A stretch of 64,000 nucleotides of DNA from Wenzhouxiangella sp. XN201 (GTDB lineage Bacteria; Pseudomonadota; Gammaproteobacteria; Xanthomonadales; Wenzhouxiangellaceae): assembly GCF_011008905.1 (NCBI RefSeq), contig NZ_JAAIVI010000020.1:310001-374000 (forward strand), written 5' to 3'. The notes under the pieces are model-generated. The model saw only the letters and a list, made by a program, of their open reading frames with translations, searched no databases and was not told where the DNA came from. This document shows positions 44,364 to 53,365 of this stretch, one piece after another; position 1 is the stretch's first letter, and the number at the start of each line of letters is the position of its first letter. The translations under genes were made by a program, and so were the position numbers.

Positions 44364-47300
44364 CAAGATTCGATCAGCCGGTCGTGCCGGGGCAGGTAGA
44401 GTGCGGCCCGGATGTCGGTTTCACCGAGTTGTTCGAACAGGCGTCGATACAGTCCCAGTTGCACTTGGTAGCGCGCGGCCTCATCAGCCAGGAAGTCGTC
44501 GAGCGCGCCGCCGGCGTGATAGCCGGACTTGTAGTCGATGATCCAGCGCGTGCCGTGCTCGTCGATGAAGGTGCGGTCGATGACGGCGTTGACCAGTTCA
44601 CCGTCGATTACGCCGGTCAGCGGCAGCTCGCAGGCGGCCTCGCGATGCCGCCCGCTGAGAATCCAGCGCCCGGTGTCACTTTCGATGGTCTGATCGAAGG
44701 CCTCGCGGATGGGTGCCACTGCAGTTTCGAGATCAGGGTTGCCGGTGCCCATGGCCCTCAGCAGGCCGGGGATGCGATCCCGCAGCGCCTGCTGCCGGTT
44801 CTTGTCGAAGTGCTCGATGCCGACCTGCCCGACCCGTTCTAGCAGGCGGTGCAACACCGTGCCGATGCGCCGGGCCTGCACGCCGGCCCAGTTGAACTCG
44901 ATCTCGACTTCGCGCTCTCTTGGCGGCAGGGCCGGGCGCCAGTTCAGGCGCTCGCCGATTGGTGGCTGCCAGTTGGCACTCACCCGGCGCAGGGACTGGT
45001 CGGGGCGCGCGTCGGCACTCGGCGCCGAGCTGCCTGCATCGGGTGCCTGTTCGAGGGCGTGCAGAAAGTCCCCGCCGCAGGTCGGCCACAGATCCGCCAG
45101 CAGACTGCCCGAGGAAGGATTGATCTCGTCGCGTTCGGGATCGAGTGTTGCCGAAAGCACGAGCTGTTCACGCGCCCGGGTTGCCGCCACATACAGCAGG
45201 CGCTGGTGCTCGAATGCTTCGCGTTCTTTCTGCTCGGTGCGAATCAGCTTGATCAGGTCGCTGTTGTCGTCTTGCTCGGCCGAACGCAGCGGGGCCAGCA
45301 GCACACGCTCTTCTCCGGCTTCGGGCGTGAACGGCAGCCAGTAGAGCATCTCCCGGTTGTTGCCGCCGGTGCCGCGGTCGAGACCGGGCAGCACCACCAG
45401 GTCCCACTCCAAGCCCTTGGCGCCGTGCATGGTCAGGATCTCGAGTTTGATGTCGTCGCTGGGCGGATCGCCCTCGGTGTAGCGCTCTTCGAGCAGCTCC
45501 ATGAAGGCATTCCAGTCGGCGAGCAGATCCTGTTCCTCGGCGGTGGCGATCGCACCGAGACAGGCTTCGGCATCGCGTCTTTCCGATTCGGGCCTGGCCA
45601 GCACCTGCGGGCCGCCCAGTCGCGTCCAGGCGCCCTCGACCAGGTCGCGCATCGAGCGCTTGCGCCACAGTTCCCGCGCATGAGCCAGTGCCTCGAACAC
45701 CCGCGCGGCGCGATGGCGGCCGTCTTTGGAAAGCCGCTCGAGGGCATTCTCGTCATTCAGTGATCGGCCGTCGCCGGCCAGGGCGTGCAGGTCGGCCAGC
45801 GTCAGCCCGCAGGCCGGTGAGCGCAGCACGGCCAGCACGGCGGTGGTATCGGCCGGATTGATGATGGCCCGCGTGATCGCCAGCAAGTCCTGGACCACCG
45901 GCCGGGTCAGCAGGGGGTCGAGCTTGACCGCACGATAGCCGATATCGTGGCGCTCCAGCGCCGGCAGGATGTCGGCCAGGTGCGAGCGTGCCCGCACGAT
46001 GATCGCGGCGGAAAAGTCCGAGTCGTCGCGATGCTTGTCGATTGCCCGGGCAACCGTCTGCGCCACGGCTTCCGCTTCCGAGCCACGGTCGGGCCGGGCC
46101 AGAATTTCGACGCTTCCGCCCGCATCGCGACCCGGCTCGGAAGTCGCGTAGCTCACCGCGCCGGCGGAAATGTCCTCGACCTCGGGAAAGACCGGACCCA
46201 GCCGTTCGTTGACCCATCCGACGACTTCGGCGCGCGAGCGAAAGTTGCGCGTCAGGCGGCAGGATTCGACCGCCTGTGCGCCGATGCCGTGCTCGCGCGT
46301 GCGCATGAACAGCCCGACCTCGGCCTCGCGGAAACGGTAGATCGACTGCATTGGATCGCCGACCAGGAACAGGCTGCGTTGCTCGCCGGGCTGCCAGCCG
46401 CCGACCAGTTTCTCCAGCAGGTGGAACTGGCCCCAGTTGGTGTCCTGGTACTCGTCGACCAGGATGTGGCGGATACGCCGGTCGAGGTAGAGAGCCAGGT
46501 CGGTGTAACCCGTTTCTTCATCGCCCAGTCCGCGCAGGGCGGCCGCACCGATGCCGGCAAAGTCGGTCTGGCCGGTTTCGGCGAACACCAATTCCAGCTC
46601 GGCGGCGGTGGCCTCGAGTACCCGGATCATCGCGGCGAGCACGTCCCATTCCTCGTCGCCGTAGCGCGGCTCGGGCAGACTGCGCGCACGATCGATCCAG
46701 CCGGCCAGTTCAGCGTTTCCACGCAGCGCATCGAGCATCGCCACGATGCGGTCCTTGTGCTCGCTCTTCGCCGGAAAGCCCTGGTTCTTGTTGGGTGCGG
46801 CCCGCCAGCCGCCCCCGTTGGTCAGCAGGGCAAAACCCAGCGCGCGCCAGGCCGGCAGATCGGTCGGGTCGGTCCCGGGCAGGTGGGTGAGATCGGCGCT
46901 TTCGTCAAAGGGCGAGGGCCTGTCTTCGGCCTGCAGGCTGGCGACAGCCTGGCGCAGGACTTCGAGCAGAGCCTCGGGATCGACGCGCGCTTCGGTCAGG
47001 CCGGCCTGAAGCGCCTGCCGCGCTGTATCGAGCTGGTCGGAAACCACCTCCTGCAGCGTTCGCTCGAAGACCGCGCGTTCGGGACGGCCGCTCATGCCCA
47101 GGGCGCGCAGCCACTGCTCGCGCTTGCCCAGCAGGGCCACCAGCAGATCCTCGATGTCCTGGCTGCGGTGGTCGCGCCACAGCAGCAGGCACTTGACGTC
47201 CTCGGCCAGTTCGTCGCGGCCGTCGGCGCGCGTGAGAACGCGGCGCGCGGCCTCGCGGTACAGGGCGCGAGCGTTCTCGGCGGGCGCGGGCACCGGGCCG

Positions 47301-47683
47301 AGCTGGCTGGCCACCGGCATGGTCCGCGCCAGATAGTGATTGAAGCTGTCGATCGTGCGGATCAACAGCCGCTGGGGATTGTCGAGCAGGCCCCATCCGG
47401 CGACCTTGCCGGCCACGGCTTGCGCTTTGGCGAGCGCGGCTTCCTCGTGCGGGCCGTCCGCCTGGTAGCCGGGTTCCAGAAACTGCAGGATACGCTCGCG
47501 CATCTCGGCGGCCGCCTTGCGCGTGAAGGTGATCGCCAGGATTTCCTCGGGCACCTCGACCACGCCGAGCAGGCCCAGGTAGCGCTCGACCAGCAGGGTG
47601 GTCTTGCCCGATCCGGCCGGTGCCTGGACGATCACCGAGCGCTGCGGCTCGACCGCGAGCCTGCGTTGCCTGTCGTCACTCAT
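44360..47683 (-). CDS. UvrD-type helicase/exonuclease, AddA-like subunit
   Basis: 1107 aa. Superfamily 1A helicase motifs in order: I 'QAPAGSGKTTLLVERYLGLL', Ia 'ILAITFTRKAAAEMRERI', II 'ILVDEYQDTNWGQF' (about 411), III 'LFLVGDPMQSIYRFREAE', IV 'LTRNFRSRAEV', V 'ILTMHGAKGLEWDLVVLPGL', VI 'LLYVAATRAREQLVLSAT'. A C-terminal PD-(D/E)xK nuclease ends the protein: 'IDRTFIDEHG', 'WIIDYKSGYHAGG' and 'YQVQLGLYRRLF'. This is the AddA/RecB plan: unwinds and resects double-strand ends for RecA loading. It overlaps the AddB-like gene upstream by 8 bases. RecB/RecC/RecD architecture is not seen. Confidence 0.88.
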   Translation of the reverse strand: MSDDRQRRLAVEPQRSVIVQAPAGSGKTTLLVERYLGLLGVVEVPEEILAITFTRKAAAEMRERILQFLEPGYQADGPHEEAALAKAQAVAGKVAGWGLLDNPQRLLIRTIDSFNHYLARTMPVASQLGPVPAPAENARALYREAARRVLTRADGRDELAEDVKCLLLWRDHRSQDIEDLLVALLGKREQWLRALGMSGRPERAVFERTLQEVVSDQLDTARQALQAGLTEARVDPEALLEVLRQAVASLQAEDRPSPFDESADLTHLPGTDPTDLPAWRALGFALLTNGGGWRAAPNKNQGFPAKSEHKDRIVAMLDALRGNAELAGWIDRARSLPEPRYGDEEWDVLAAMIRVLEATAAELELVFAETGQTDFAGIGAAALRGLGDEETGYTDLALYLDRRIRHILVDEYQDTNWGQFHLLEKLVGGWQPGEQRSLFLVGDPMQSIYRFREAEVGLFMRTREHGIGAQAVESCRLTRNFRSRAEVVGWVNERLGPVFPEVEDISAGAVSYATSEPGRDAGGSVEILARPDRGSEAEAVAQTVARAIDKHRDDSDFSAAIIVRARSHLADILPALERHDIGYRAVKLDPLLTRPVVQDLLAITRAIINPADTTAVLAVLRSPACGLTLADLHALAGDGRSLNDENALERLSKDGRHRAARVFEALAHARELWRKRSMRDLVEGAWTRLGGPQVLARPESERRDAEACLGAIATAEEQDLLADWNAFMELLEERYTEGDPPSDDIKLEILTMHGAKGLEWDLVVLPGLDRGTGGNNREMLYWLPFTPEAGEERVLLAPLRSAEQDDNSDLIKLIRTEQKEREAFEHQRLLYVAATRAREQLVLSATLDPERDEINPSSGSLLADLWPTCGGDFLHALEQAPDAGSSAPSADARPDQSLRRVSANWQPPIGERLNWRPALPPREREVEIEFNWAGVQARRIGTVLHRLLERVGQVGIEHFDKNRQQALRDRIPGLLRAMGTGNPDLETAVAPIREAFDQTIESDTGRWILSGRHREAACELPLTGVIDGELVNAVIDRTFIDEHGTRWIIDYKSGYHAGGALDDFLADEAARYQVQLGLYRRLFEQLGETDIRAALYLPRHDRLIESC

Positions 47684-50294
47684 CGTCAGCCTCCGGCAGG
47701 ATCACGCGTTCGTTGATACGGCAAAGCGCGTGCAAGTGGCAGTACTTGCAGACCTGGTTGTCGCGTGGTTCGACCTGCGAATGACCGGCCAGGAAGTCCG
47801 CGGCCAGATCATCCAGGTGCCCACGCCAGTCGGCGACCAGTGATGGCCAGGACTCGACCTCACTGAACTTCGAGCGGCCCTTGATCTCGCCGATGACCTG
47901 CACGCCGTCAATCCCGGCGTCAACCTCGGCCAGGCCGTCGAAGCCCATGTTGTCGGGACGAAGTCTTGCGAACGCGATGGCGACGGGACGGGGCTGAAGA
48001 CTTGTCGCATAGGCGGGCAGCTGCACGTCGGCCAGGTGTGTCTCCGGCGCCCAGCCGTTCTTGCCGGACGCCCCCGTCTTGTAATCGATCACGACTGAAC
48101 CGCCGCCTTCCAGTTCGTCGATGCGGTCGATCTTGCCGCTCAGGTGGAGCCGGTCGAAGGCCAGATCGATCTTTGTCTCCCGTGCCGTGACGGAAAACGG
48201 CGCTCGATCGCGCTCGATCGCCAGCCATCCTGATAGCGCGCGTTCGAGGCACCGGGCCTCGATGGTCAGCCCGGCCTCGGTCAGGGCCAGCGGGCTGCGC
48301 CGGGCGAAATCTTCCAGCGCCGCATCGCGGGCAGCGGCAATACGCTCGCCCAGGGCTGTCTCGTCGAGTGATTCGAGCGCATCGCGGCCGTCGAGCTCGG
48401 ACCAGAAATGCTCCAGCGCCTTGTGCACCAGGCTGCCGCGGTCGCGTGCGTCGAGACCGGGTCGGGGCGGCGTCAGGTCGCCGGCGCCCAGGCGCGTCTC
48501 GGCGAAGGCCTTGAACGGACAATCGGACTGGCGCTGCAGCACCGATGTTCCGCCTCGGACCTCGCCGCCGGGATGCTCGGGCGCGAACGTGTCCTCGGGC
48601 AGGGTCTCGATTTCGGCCGGCCTCGGGGGTTCCAGTGCGTCGGCTTCCCCGACCGGGCAGTCGGCCAGCAGCGGCGTGAGATGACGTTGCTCGTCGTCAC
48701 TGCCGCGGCTGAAGCTGCCGGTCACAGCGGGTGCCGCCCTTGTCAGGCCGTCGAGCTCGCTGCGGGCGCGCTCCAGGGCGCCATCGGCGCTGGCGGCCGG
48801 GACATCGGCTTGCAGGCTGGCGGGGATGAACGGATCACGCCGTGTCGGCGACGGCCAGGTCTGGTGGTCCAGGCCGGTGATCCGGATTGCGTCGAAACGA
48901 GAACCGAGCGCTTCCTCAACGCCCAGGATTTCGACCGGGGCGCCGGGGTTTCGCTCGCGAAACGCCGCCGTTGCGGCGCGCTCGTTCAGGCGGCGCACGG
49001 CCTCGGGTCGGGAGATCGGTCGCTCGATCACCAGGTCAAGTGCGCTGAAATCCTCGAGCAGGTCGTGAAAGCGTTGCAGGACCTGAAACTCGCGGCTATC
49101 GAGGCCGCGACCGCGGCCGAAGCCCATGGCTTCGAGCTCCGTCTGGAAGTGCGCCACCCATTGCGATGGCAAGCTCTTGTCGCGGTGCTCGCGCCGAAGC
49201 AGCTCCCATTCGGTCAGCCTGCCGGAAAGCTGCTTCGCACCGCTTTCGCCAAGTTGCCAGGCGAGCTGCCCGGCGTGCAGCCAGTAGGGGCGGTAGCGGA
49301 TGACGGCAGCCAGTGCGCTGGCGCGGGCCAGGGACTCGACCTCCCAGCCGCTGAGGAATGGGGATCGCAGCAGGGTGCCGACCTGCGGCTGGCTGATGCG
49401 GTGCGGGTCGATCCTGAGCAAGGACAGGGCGTCGGCCACCAGTGGCCAGCGTGCCAGGGTCGGGCCCAGCGAGATGTGCCAAGGCTCGTTGCGATCGGCA
49501 TCCAGCGCGAAACCTGGCGGGTCGAACACCTGGCGGAAAACCCGCTCTACCGTACCCAGCCGATCACGCAGGCCGGGCACGACGACGGCGATGCTCTGGT
49601 CGGGTTGTGCTTCCAGAAGGCCACGAGCCCAGCGTGCGGCGTCGATCAGTTCGTCCGTGTCTTCGGTGTGAGCGGTCACCGTTTCAATTACACCCGCGCC
49701 CTCGCGCGCGGGGCCCGGCTCAATGCGTGTTCCGGCTGCTTCGGCGGCCTCGAGGATGGTGCGCTGCAGCGGCGTCATCGCCAGCTCGAAGCCGGACAGA
49801 CGAATGGTTTCCGGTAGCGCAATCTCGCCGGCCCGGATCAGGTCGGGAAGCCGAGCGGCAAAGCCCCACTCGTCGATCAGTCCGCGCTGTTCGCACAGTT
49901 CGAGGAAGCGTCCGGACCAGTCGCGGAAATGCCGGCTGTCCTCGCTGAGAATCAGATCGGACCAGTCGGCAGGATCATCGATGCAGTACTCGTGAACAAG
50001 GCGCCAGCTGGCGGCCACCATCTCGGCCACCCGGGGTTCGCCGATGAACACGTCACGGTCGATCACCGACTGCCACAAAACCAGGGCCTGGGAGGCGCTG
50101 ATCGGGACCTGCGGGGCTGCGGCGGTCAGAAACCAGTCGTCGCGCAGTCGGCCGATCCAGCTCGGAAAGGCCAACACTTCCGGCGATTGCCAGGCTTGCT
50201 CGCCCGCGGCCTGCCGCGCCATCGCCTGGCGCCGCTTCTCGGACCGCGCCAGGCGCGCGGTAGGGGTGAGGATGAAAGTCCGTTCGCCAGCCAT
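47676..50294 (-). CDS. AddB-like DNA repair nuclease with an iron-sulfur motif
   Basis: 872 aa. The N-terminal half has a helicase-like fold with no Walker A ('ILTPTARLARSEKRR', 'VLAFPSWIGRLRDD', 'VVVPGLRDRLG'), as in AddB. The C-terminal nuclease shows 'GSLVHKALEHFW', 'LSGKIDRIDELEGG' and 'VVIDYKTGASG'. Four cysteines (one in 'RQSDCPFKAF', about 590, and three in 'VCKYCHLHALC', near 850) match the AddB 4Fe-4S clamp. It fits a proteobacterial family of about 900 aa, called 'probable DNA repair protein', related to AddB (family recalled from memory). Acts with the AddA-like gene downstream. Confidence 0.85.
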   Translation of the reverse strand: MAGERTFILTPTARLARSEKRRQAMARQAAGEQAWQSPEVLAFPSWIGRLRDDWFLTAAAPQVPISASQALVLWQSVIDRDVFIGEPRVAEMVAASWRLVHEYCIDDPADWSDLILSEDSRHFRDWSGRFLELCEQRGLIDEWGFAARLPDLIRAGEIALPETIRLSGFELAMTPLQRTILEAAEAAGTRIEPGPAREGAGVIETVTAHTEDTDELIDAARWARGLLEAQPDQSIAVVVPGLRDRLGTVERVFRQVFDPPGFALDADRNEPWHISLGPTLARWPLVADALSLLRIDPHRISQPQVGTLLRSPFLSGWEVESLARASALAAVIRYRPYWLHAGQLAWQLGESGAKQLSGRLTEWELLRREHRDKSLPSQWVAHFQTELEAMGFGRGRGLDSREFQVLQRFHDLLEDFSALDLVIERPISRPEAVRRLNERAATAAFRERNPGAPVEILGVEEALGSRFDAIRITGLDHQTWPSPTRRDPFIPASLQADVPAASADGALERARSELDGLTRAAPAVTGSFSRGSDDEQRHLTPLLADCPVGEADALEPPRPAEIETLPEDTFAPEHPGGEVRGGTSVLQRQSDCPFKAFAETRLGAGDLTPPRPGLDARDRGSLVHKALEHFWSELDGRDALESLDETALGERIAAARDAALEDFARRSPLALTEAGLTIEARCLERALSGWLAIERDRAPFSVTARETKIDLAFDRLHLSGKIDRIDELEGGGSVVIDYKTGASGKNGWAPETHLADVQLPAYATSLQPRPVAIAFARLRPDNMGFDGLAEVDAGIDGVQVIGEIKGRSKFSEVESWPSLVADWRGHLDDLAADFLAGHSQVEPRDNQVCKYCHLHALCRINERVILPEADDE

Positions 50295-50390
50295 GAGCGA
50301 ACATTATGCCGAAGATTTTCTCAGAACCCGAGAATGGTTGGGGCGGCGACACCGCCGGGTGGGCTGTGCCGCATGGACGGCTGAACGCGT

Positions 50391-50825
50391 TCAGTCCTTC
50401 TGCAGTATTTCGATCATTCGGCGGCCGGCGGCGTGGGCTTCCTTCACCGCGTCGTCGTTGATTCCTGCGTCGTGCAGAGCCTCGAGGCGATCGAGAAGCT
50501 CAGCTTCCCGGTCGGCCAGGGCGCGCTGAAGGTATGAATGGCGTTCGTGATCAAGCCACTCTCGGAAGCGATCAGCCAGGCGTGCGAGATCCTCGCGATC
50601 GACGTTGATGTCGTGCGGCAGCATGCCTCTGTCACGGATGCGGGCTTCCAGGGTGTCGCAAAGGGTGCGCAGCGCCTCGTGCCGAACTTTCAGGCGATCC
50701 CTGAGTTCGCCGCCATCGAGCAGTTCATCACAGGCATGGTTGTAGCGCTGGGACAACGCGCAGGCGTGAGCATGGGCGTCTAAAAGGGCGGCCTGTTCAT
50801 CGCTGTAGACGATCGGTTCGTTCAT
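50391..50825 (-). CDS. Helical hypothetical protein
   Basis: 144 aa from the ATG at 50825; GGAG nine bases upstream favours this over the ATG at 50840. It is predicted almost wholly helical and acidic, with 'YSDEQAALLDAHAHACALSQRYNHACDELL' repeating Ala/His/Leu spacing and later 'RADFREWLDHERHSYLQRALADREAELLDRLEAL' style heptads (quoted in approximate form). I do not recognise the family. No signal peptide or membrane segment. A four-helix bundle or DNA/RNA-associated coil is possible, unproven. Neighbours do not clarify it. Confidence 0.5.
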   Translation of the reverse strand: MNEPIVYSDEQAALLDAHAHACALSQRYNHACDELLDGGELRDRLKVRHEALRTLCDTLEARIRDRGMLPHDINVDREDLARLADRFREWLDHERHSYLQRALADREAELLDRLEALHDAGINDDAVKEAHAAGRRMIEILQKD

Positions 50826-50942
50826 GACCTTCGGCTCCATGCTTGCTCGACGATGGTGCTGCCATGCAGTCTATCCGCCCCGGCCCGGTCCGTACAGTTG
50901 CTCGACCCGCAGAGCATGATGGTGTCATGACGCAAAGTGGTT

Positions 50943-51812
50943 TCAGCGCGGCGCGTAGATCGACAGGCACGAGGGAATGACGCGGCATTTGACCGGTGTT
51001 CTGGTCAGAATCTCGCCGTCGGCCGTGACGTCCATCGGGGTGCCGGTTTCGATGCTGATCTCGCTGCAGCGCCAGTGCACAAGAGTATCGGACGGGCGCG
51101 TGACCCCGGTGCGAAATCGGTGCGCATTGCCCAGCAGGCTCAAATGACTTTGTTTCGGCACCAGTAGTACATCCAGCCGGCCGTCGTCGAGCTTGGCATC
51201 GTCGGCGATGGTCATGCCGCCACCATAGTGAATGCCGTTTGCAATGGTGATCTGCATATACTCACCTTCATCCGAGCGTTCTTCGCTTTCGATGCGGGCG
51301 TGGAAGACGTGCTTGCGCTGAAGAACCTCCACGATTCCCTTGAGATAGGCCAACACGCCGAGCTGCGCCTTGGACTCAGGGTCCATCTCGCGCGTCATCT
51401 GCGGGCCCATGCCGATGCCGATGGCGTTGATGAAGCTCACGTCGTTGGCGCGGCCTGCGTCGAGTCGGCACAGGTGTCCGGCCAGGATGACATCGACGGC
51501 GCCATCGACTTTGCCGGGGATGCCGAGCGATCGTGCCAGATCATTGGCGGTGCCCAAGGGCAGAATGCCGACGGGGATGTCGACGTCCAGCAGAGCGTCG
51601 AGGGCGAGGTTGATCGTGCCATCGCCGCCGCCGAGCACAATACGGTCGAATTCGCGTGCGCGCTCGCGAATGGCATCCGGCAGCTCCTGCGGTTTGTCCG
51701 GCCTGATCACTTCAACGCGACCGCCGTCTTGCAGCCTCTCCGCCGCCTGATCGATATCGCCGTCGCCGGAACGGCTGCCGGGATTGGTGAGCAACAGGGT
51801 CGATCCACTCAT
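50943..51812 (-). CDS. Diacylglycerol/lipid kinase of the YegS/DagK type
   Basis: 289 aa from the ATG at 51812; the frame extends to 51971 without family similarity. Nucleotide site 'IVLGGGDGTINLALDALL', then 'GILPLGTANDLARSLGIP' and 'NAIGIGMGPQMTREMD'. The C-terminal beta-sandwich has 'NGIHYGGGMTIADDAKLDDGRLDVLLV'. Members phosphorylate diacylglycerol, sphingosine or phosphatidylglycerol-like lipids at the inner membrane. Substrate not determinable. It is divergent from osmC over 132 bases. Confidence 0.88.
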   Translation of the reverse strand: MSGSTLLLTNPGSRSGDGDIDQAAERLQDGGRVEVIRPDKPQELPDAIRERAREFDRIVLGGGDGTINLALDALLDVDIPVGILPLGTANDLARSLGIPGKVDGAVDVILAGHLCRLDAGRANDVSFINAIGIGMGPQMTREMDPESKAQLGVLAYLKGIVEVLQRKHVFHARIESEERSDEGEYMQITIANGIHYGGGMTIADDAKLDDGRLDVLLVPKQSHLSLLGNAHRFRTGVTRPSDTLVHWRCSEISIETGTPMDVTADGEILTRTPVKCRVIPSCLSIYAPR

Positions 51813-51944
51813 GGGTGAAAGCATACGCCCAACCCGGGTATCGAGCCTACAGTGCCGGCGTCGCTCGAATCTTAGCGTTGCGCTACCGTTCACAGGCGTG
51901 GAGCGTACAATTGGTCCTGACTTCAGCAAACCAGGAGCGATGAC

Positions 51945-52370
51945 ATGAGCGTAAGAAAAGCCAATGCCCACTGGCAGGGTGACCTCAAATCAGGCAAGGG
52001 CCGCATGGCGTTCGGTAGCGGTGCCTGGGAAGGTCAGTATTCCTTCAGTTCGCGTTTCGAGGAAGGCACCGGCTCCAATCCCGAAGAGCTGATCGCCGCC
52101 GCGCACGCCGGCTGTTTCTCGATGGCGCTGTCGAACATCCTGGCCGAGGCCGGTCACACACCCGACTCGGTCGAGACTGAGGCCAGTGTGCATCTCGAAG
52201 TGGGTGACGACGGGCCGGGAATCACCAGGATCGAACTGGTGACCGAGGCCGTGGTGCCGGGCATCGATGACGACGAGTTCCAGAAGCATGCCGAAGCGGC
52301 CAAGCAGGGTTGCCCGGTATCGAAGGTGCTGGCTGCCGCCGAGATCTCGCTCAAGGCCACGCTCAAGTAA
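51945..52370 (+). CDS. osmC: OsmC-family peroxiredoxin
   Basis: 141 aa. Strong ribosome site AGGAG ten bases before the ATG. Cysteine pair: Cys57 in '[14 protein letters not shown]' and a second in '[12 protein letters not shown]', the catalytic pair that reduces organic hydroperoxides. '[17 protein letters not shown]' and '[13 protein letters not shown]' are typical OsmC N-terminal elements. Ohr is a close relative, but the spacing and '[13 protein letters not shown]' favour OsmC. A hairpin 12 bases downstream separates it from debris. Confidence 0.9.
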   Translation: MSVRKANAHWQGDLKSGKGRMAFGSGAWEGQYSFSSRFEEGTGSNPEELIAAAHAGCFSMALSNILAEAGHTPDSVETEASVHLEVGDDGPGITRIELVTEAVVPGIDDDEFQKHAEAAKQGCPVSKVLAAAEISLKATLK

Positions 52371-52382
52371 GCATGATAAAGA

Positions 52383-52411
52383 GCACCGGGAGCGCTGCCA
52401 GCTCCCGGTGC
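52383..52411. terminator. Perfect 11-bp hairpin downstream of osmC
   Basis: GCACCGGGAGC (52383-52393) and GCTCCCGGTGC (52401-52411) with a 7-base loop. On the minus strand the stem is followed by TCTTTATC, so it looks most like a terminator for minus-strand transcription from the debris, though it may also stop osmC. Confidence 0.7.
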
Positions 52412-52580
52412 CTGTTGAATCCTCGAACCGATCGGCGAAAATGAGGTCGCCGCGCTTGATGGCTGCCAGGGCGTCGAAACCGGCGCGCTGCCAGCTCGGA
52501 TGCTCATTCAGTTCAACCGCCGTTGGAACGAATTCCCCACGTATCGGGGTTGTACTCCACGACTTCGTCGTCCCTGATGT
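52412..52580 (-). pseudogene. Remnant of a secreted protein with an IFxDRFE tail, plus intergenic DNA
   Basis: The 52371-52819 stretch has no intact gene. On the minus strand one frame reads 'AIKRGDLIFADRFED' (motif at 52419-52442) and a second frame reads 'DDEVVEYNPDTWGIRSNGG' with a stop at 52513-52515, resembling a Kelch-type strand. The two fragments are in different frames, as expected of a decayed gene. From 52581 to 52819 I see only intergenic DNA leading to the sigma gene. Confidence 0.35.
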
Positions 52581-52819
52581 GTGACGCCGTAGACAGCCCT
52601 CGCCGAGAAGGGGGCCGGCAGGCACAAGGCCGGCATTGGAAATCATTTATTAATCCGTCATGTCCTTTTTTATCAATGGGTTGGGCGATTCCGGTCCCGA
52701 ATCGGGAGCGGTTTCAGTGGTTCTAGTGACTCTGGTTTGATTTCCGTGCCAAAACCGCAGAGAATCCTTCCAAGACGCGCCTCGGGCGCCTTCGAGTAAT
52801 CACGGGTCAGGGAGTCGCA

Positions 52820-53365
52820 ATGACGGAGGTCGAGCGGGATACTCGGGGGGAATTGTCCAGAGCTTCCGCTCGGGACGAGTACTTCGTCCAGGTTTATCGC
52901 CAGTTGCGCCAGGCGGCCCGGAATGCGCGTTCGGTGAACCCCCAGCAAACCATGAACACCACCGCCCTGGTGCACGAGGCCTGGCTCAAGCTTGAGCAGT
53001 CCGATGCACCGGCCAACAATCGCATGCATTACCTCAAGACCGCTGCACTGGCAATGCGGCAGTTGCTGGTCGACTATGCGCGCTATCGCGGTGCGGAGAA
53101 GCGAGACCGCGCGATGGAACTACCTCTGTTCGAGGAGTTATTGCCGAGCGTCAACAATGATTCGGGTGATGACCTGCTCGCCCTCGAGAAGGCGCTGGAG
53201 CGGCTGGAGCGGCTCGATCCCCACGCGGCGGAGCTGGTCGTTCTGCGCTTTTTCGGCGGCGCGACGCTCGAAGAAGCGGCCGAGATGATGGTCACCTCCC
53301 GCCGTAGTGCCGCACGTTACTGGGCGCGTGCCCGGGCCTACCTGCGCACGCAATTGGCGCCGTGA
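52820..53365 (+). CDS. ECF-type sigma factor of the Sig-70_X6 group (kinase-linked)
   Basis: 181 aa. The distinctive N-terminus 'MNTTALVHEAWLKLEQ' and 'LVDYARYRGAEKRDR' are hallmarks of this sigma group. Region 4: 'DPHAAELVVLRFFGGATLEEAAEMM' with recognition helix 'SRRSAARYWARARAYLRTQL'. Members usually lie next to a Ser/Thr kinase with TPR repeats, as here: the kinase start overlaps its stop (GTGA). That coupling implies the kinase controls this sigma, or both form one signalling module; not shown. Confidence 0.9.
   Translation: MTEVERDTRGELSRASARDEYFVQVYRQLRQAARNARSVNPQQTMNTTALVHEAWLKLEQSDAPANNRMHYLKTAALAMRQLLVDYARYRGAEKRDRAMELPLFEELLPSVNNDSGDDLLALEKALERLERLDPHAAELVVLRFFGGATLEEAAEMMVTSRRSAARYWARARAYLRTQLAP

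Noticed and set aside
51990-52646. 218-codon minus-strand frame overlapping osmC
   Set aside because: Antisense to osmC; only its IFADRFE part is of interest and is listed as a pseudogene.
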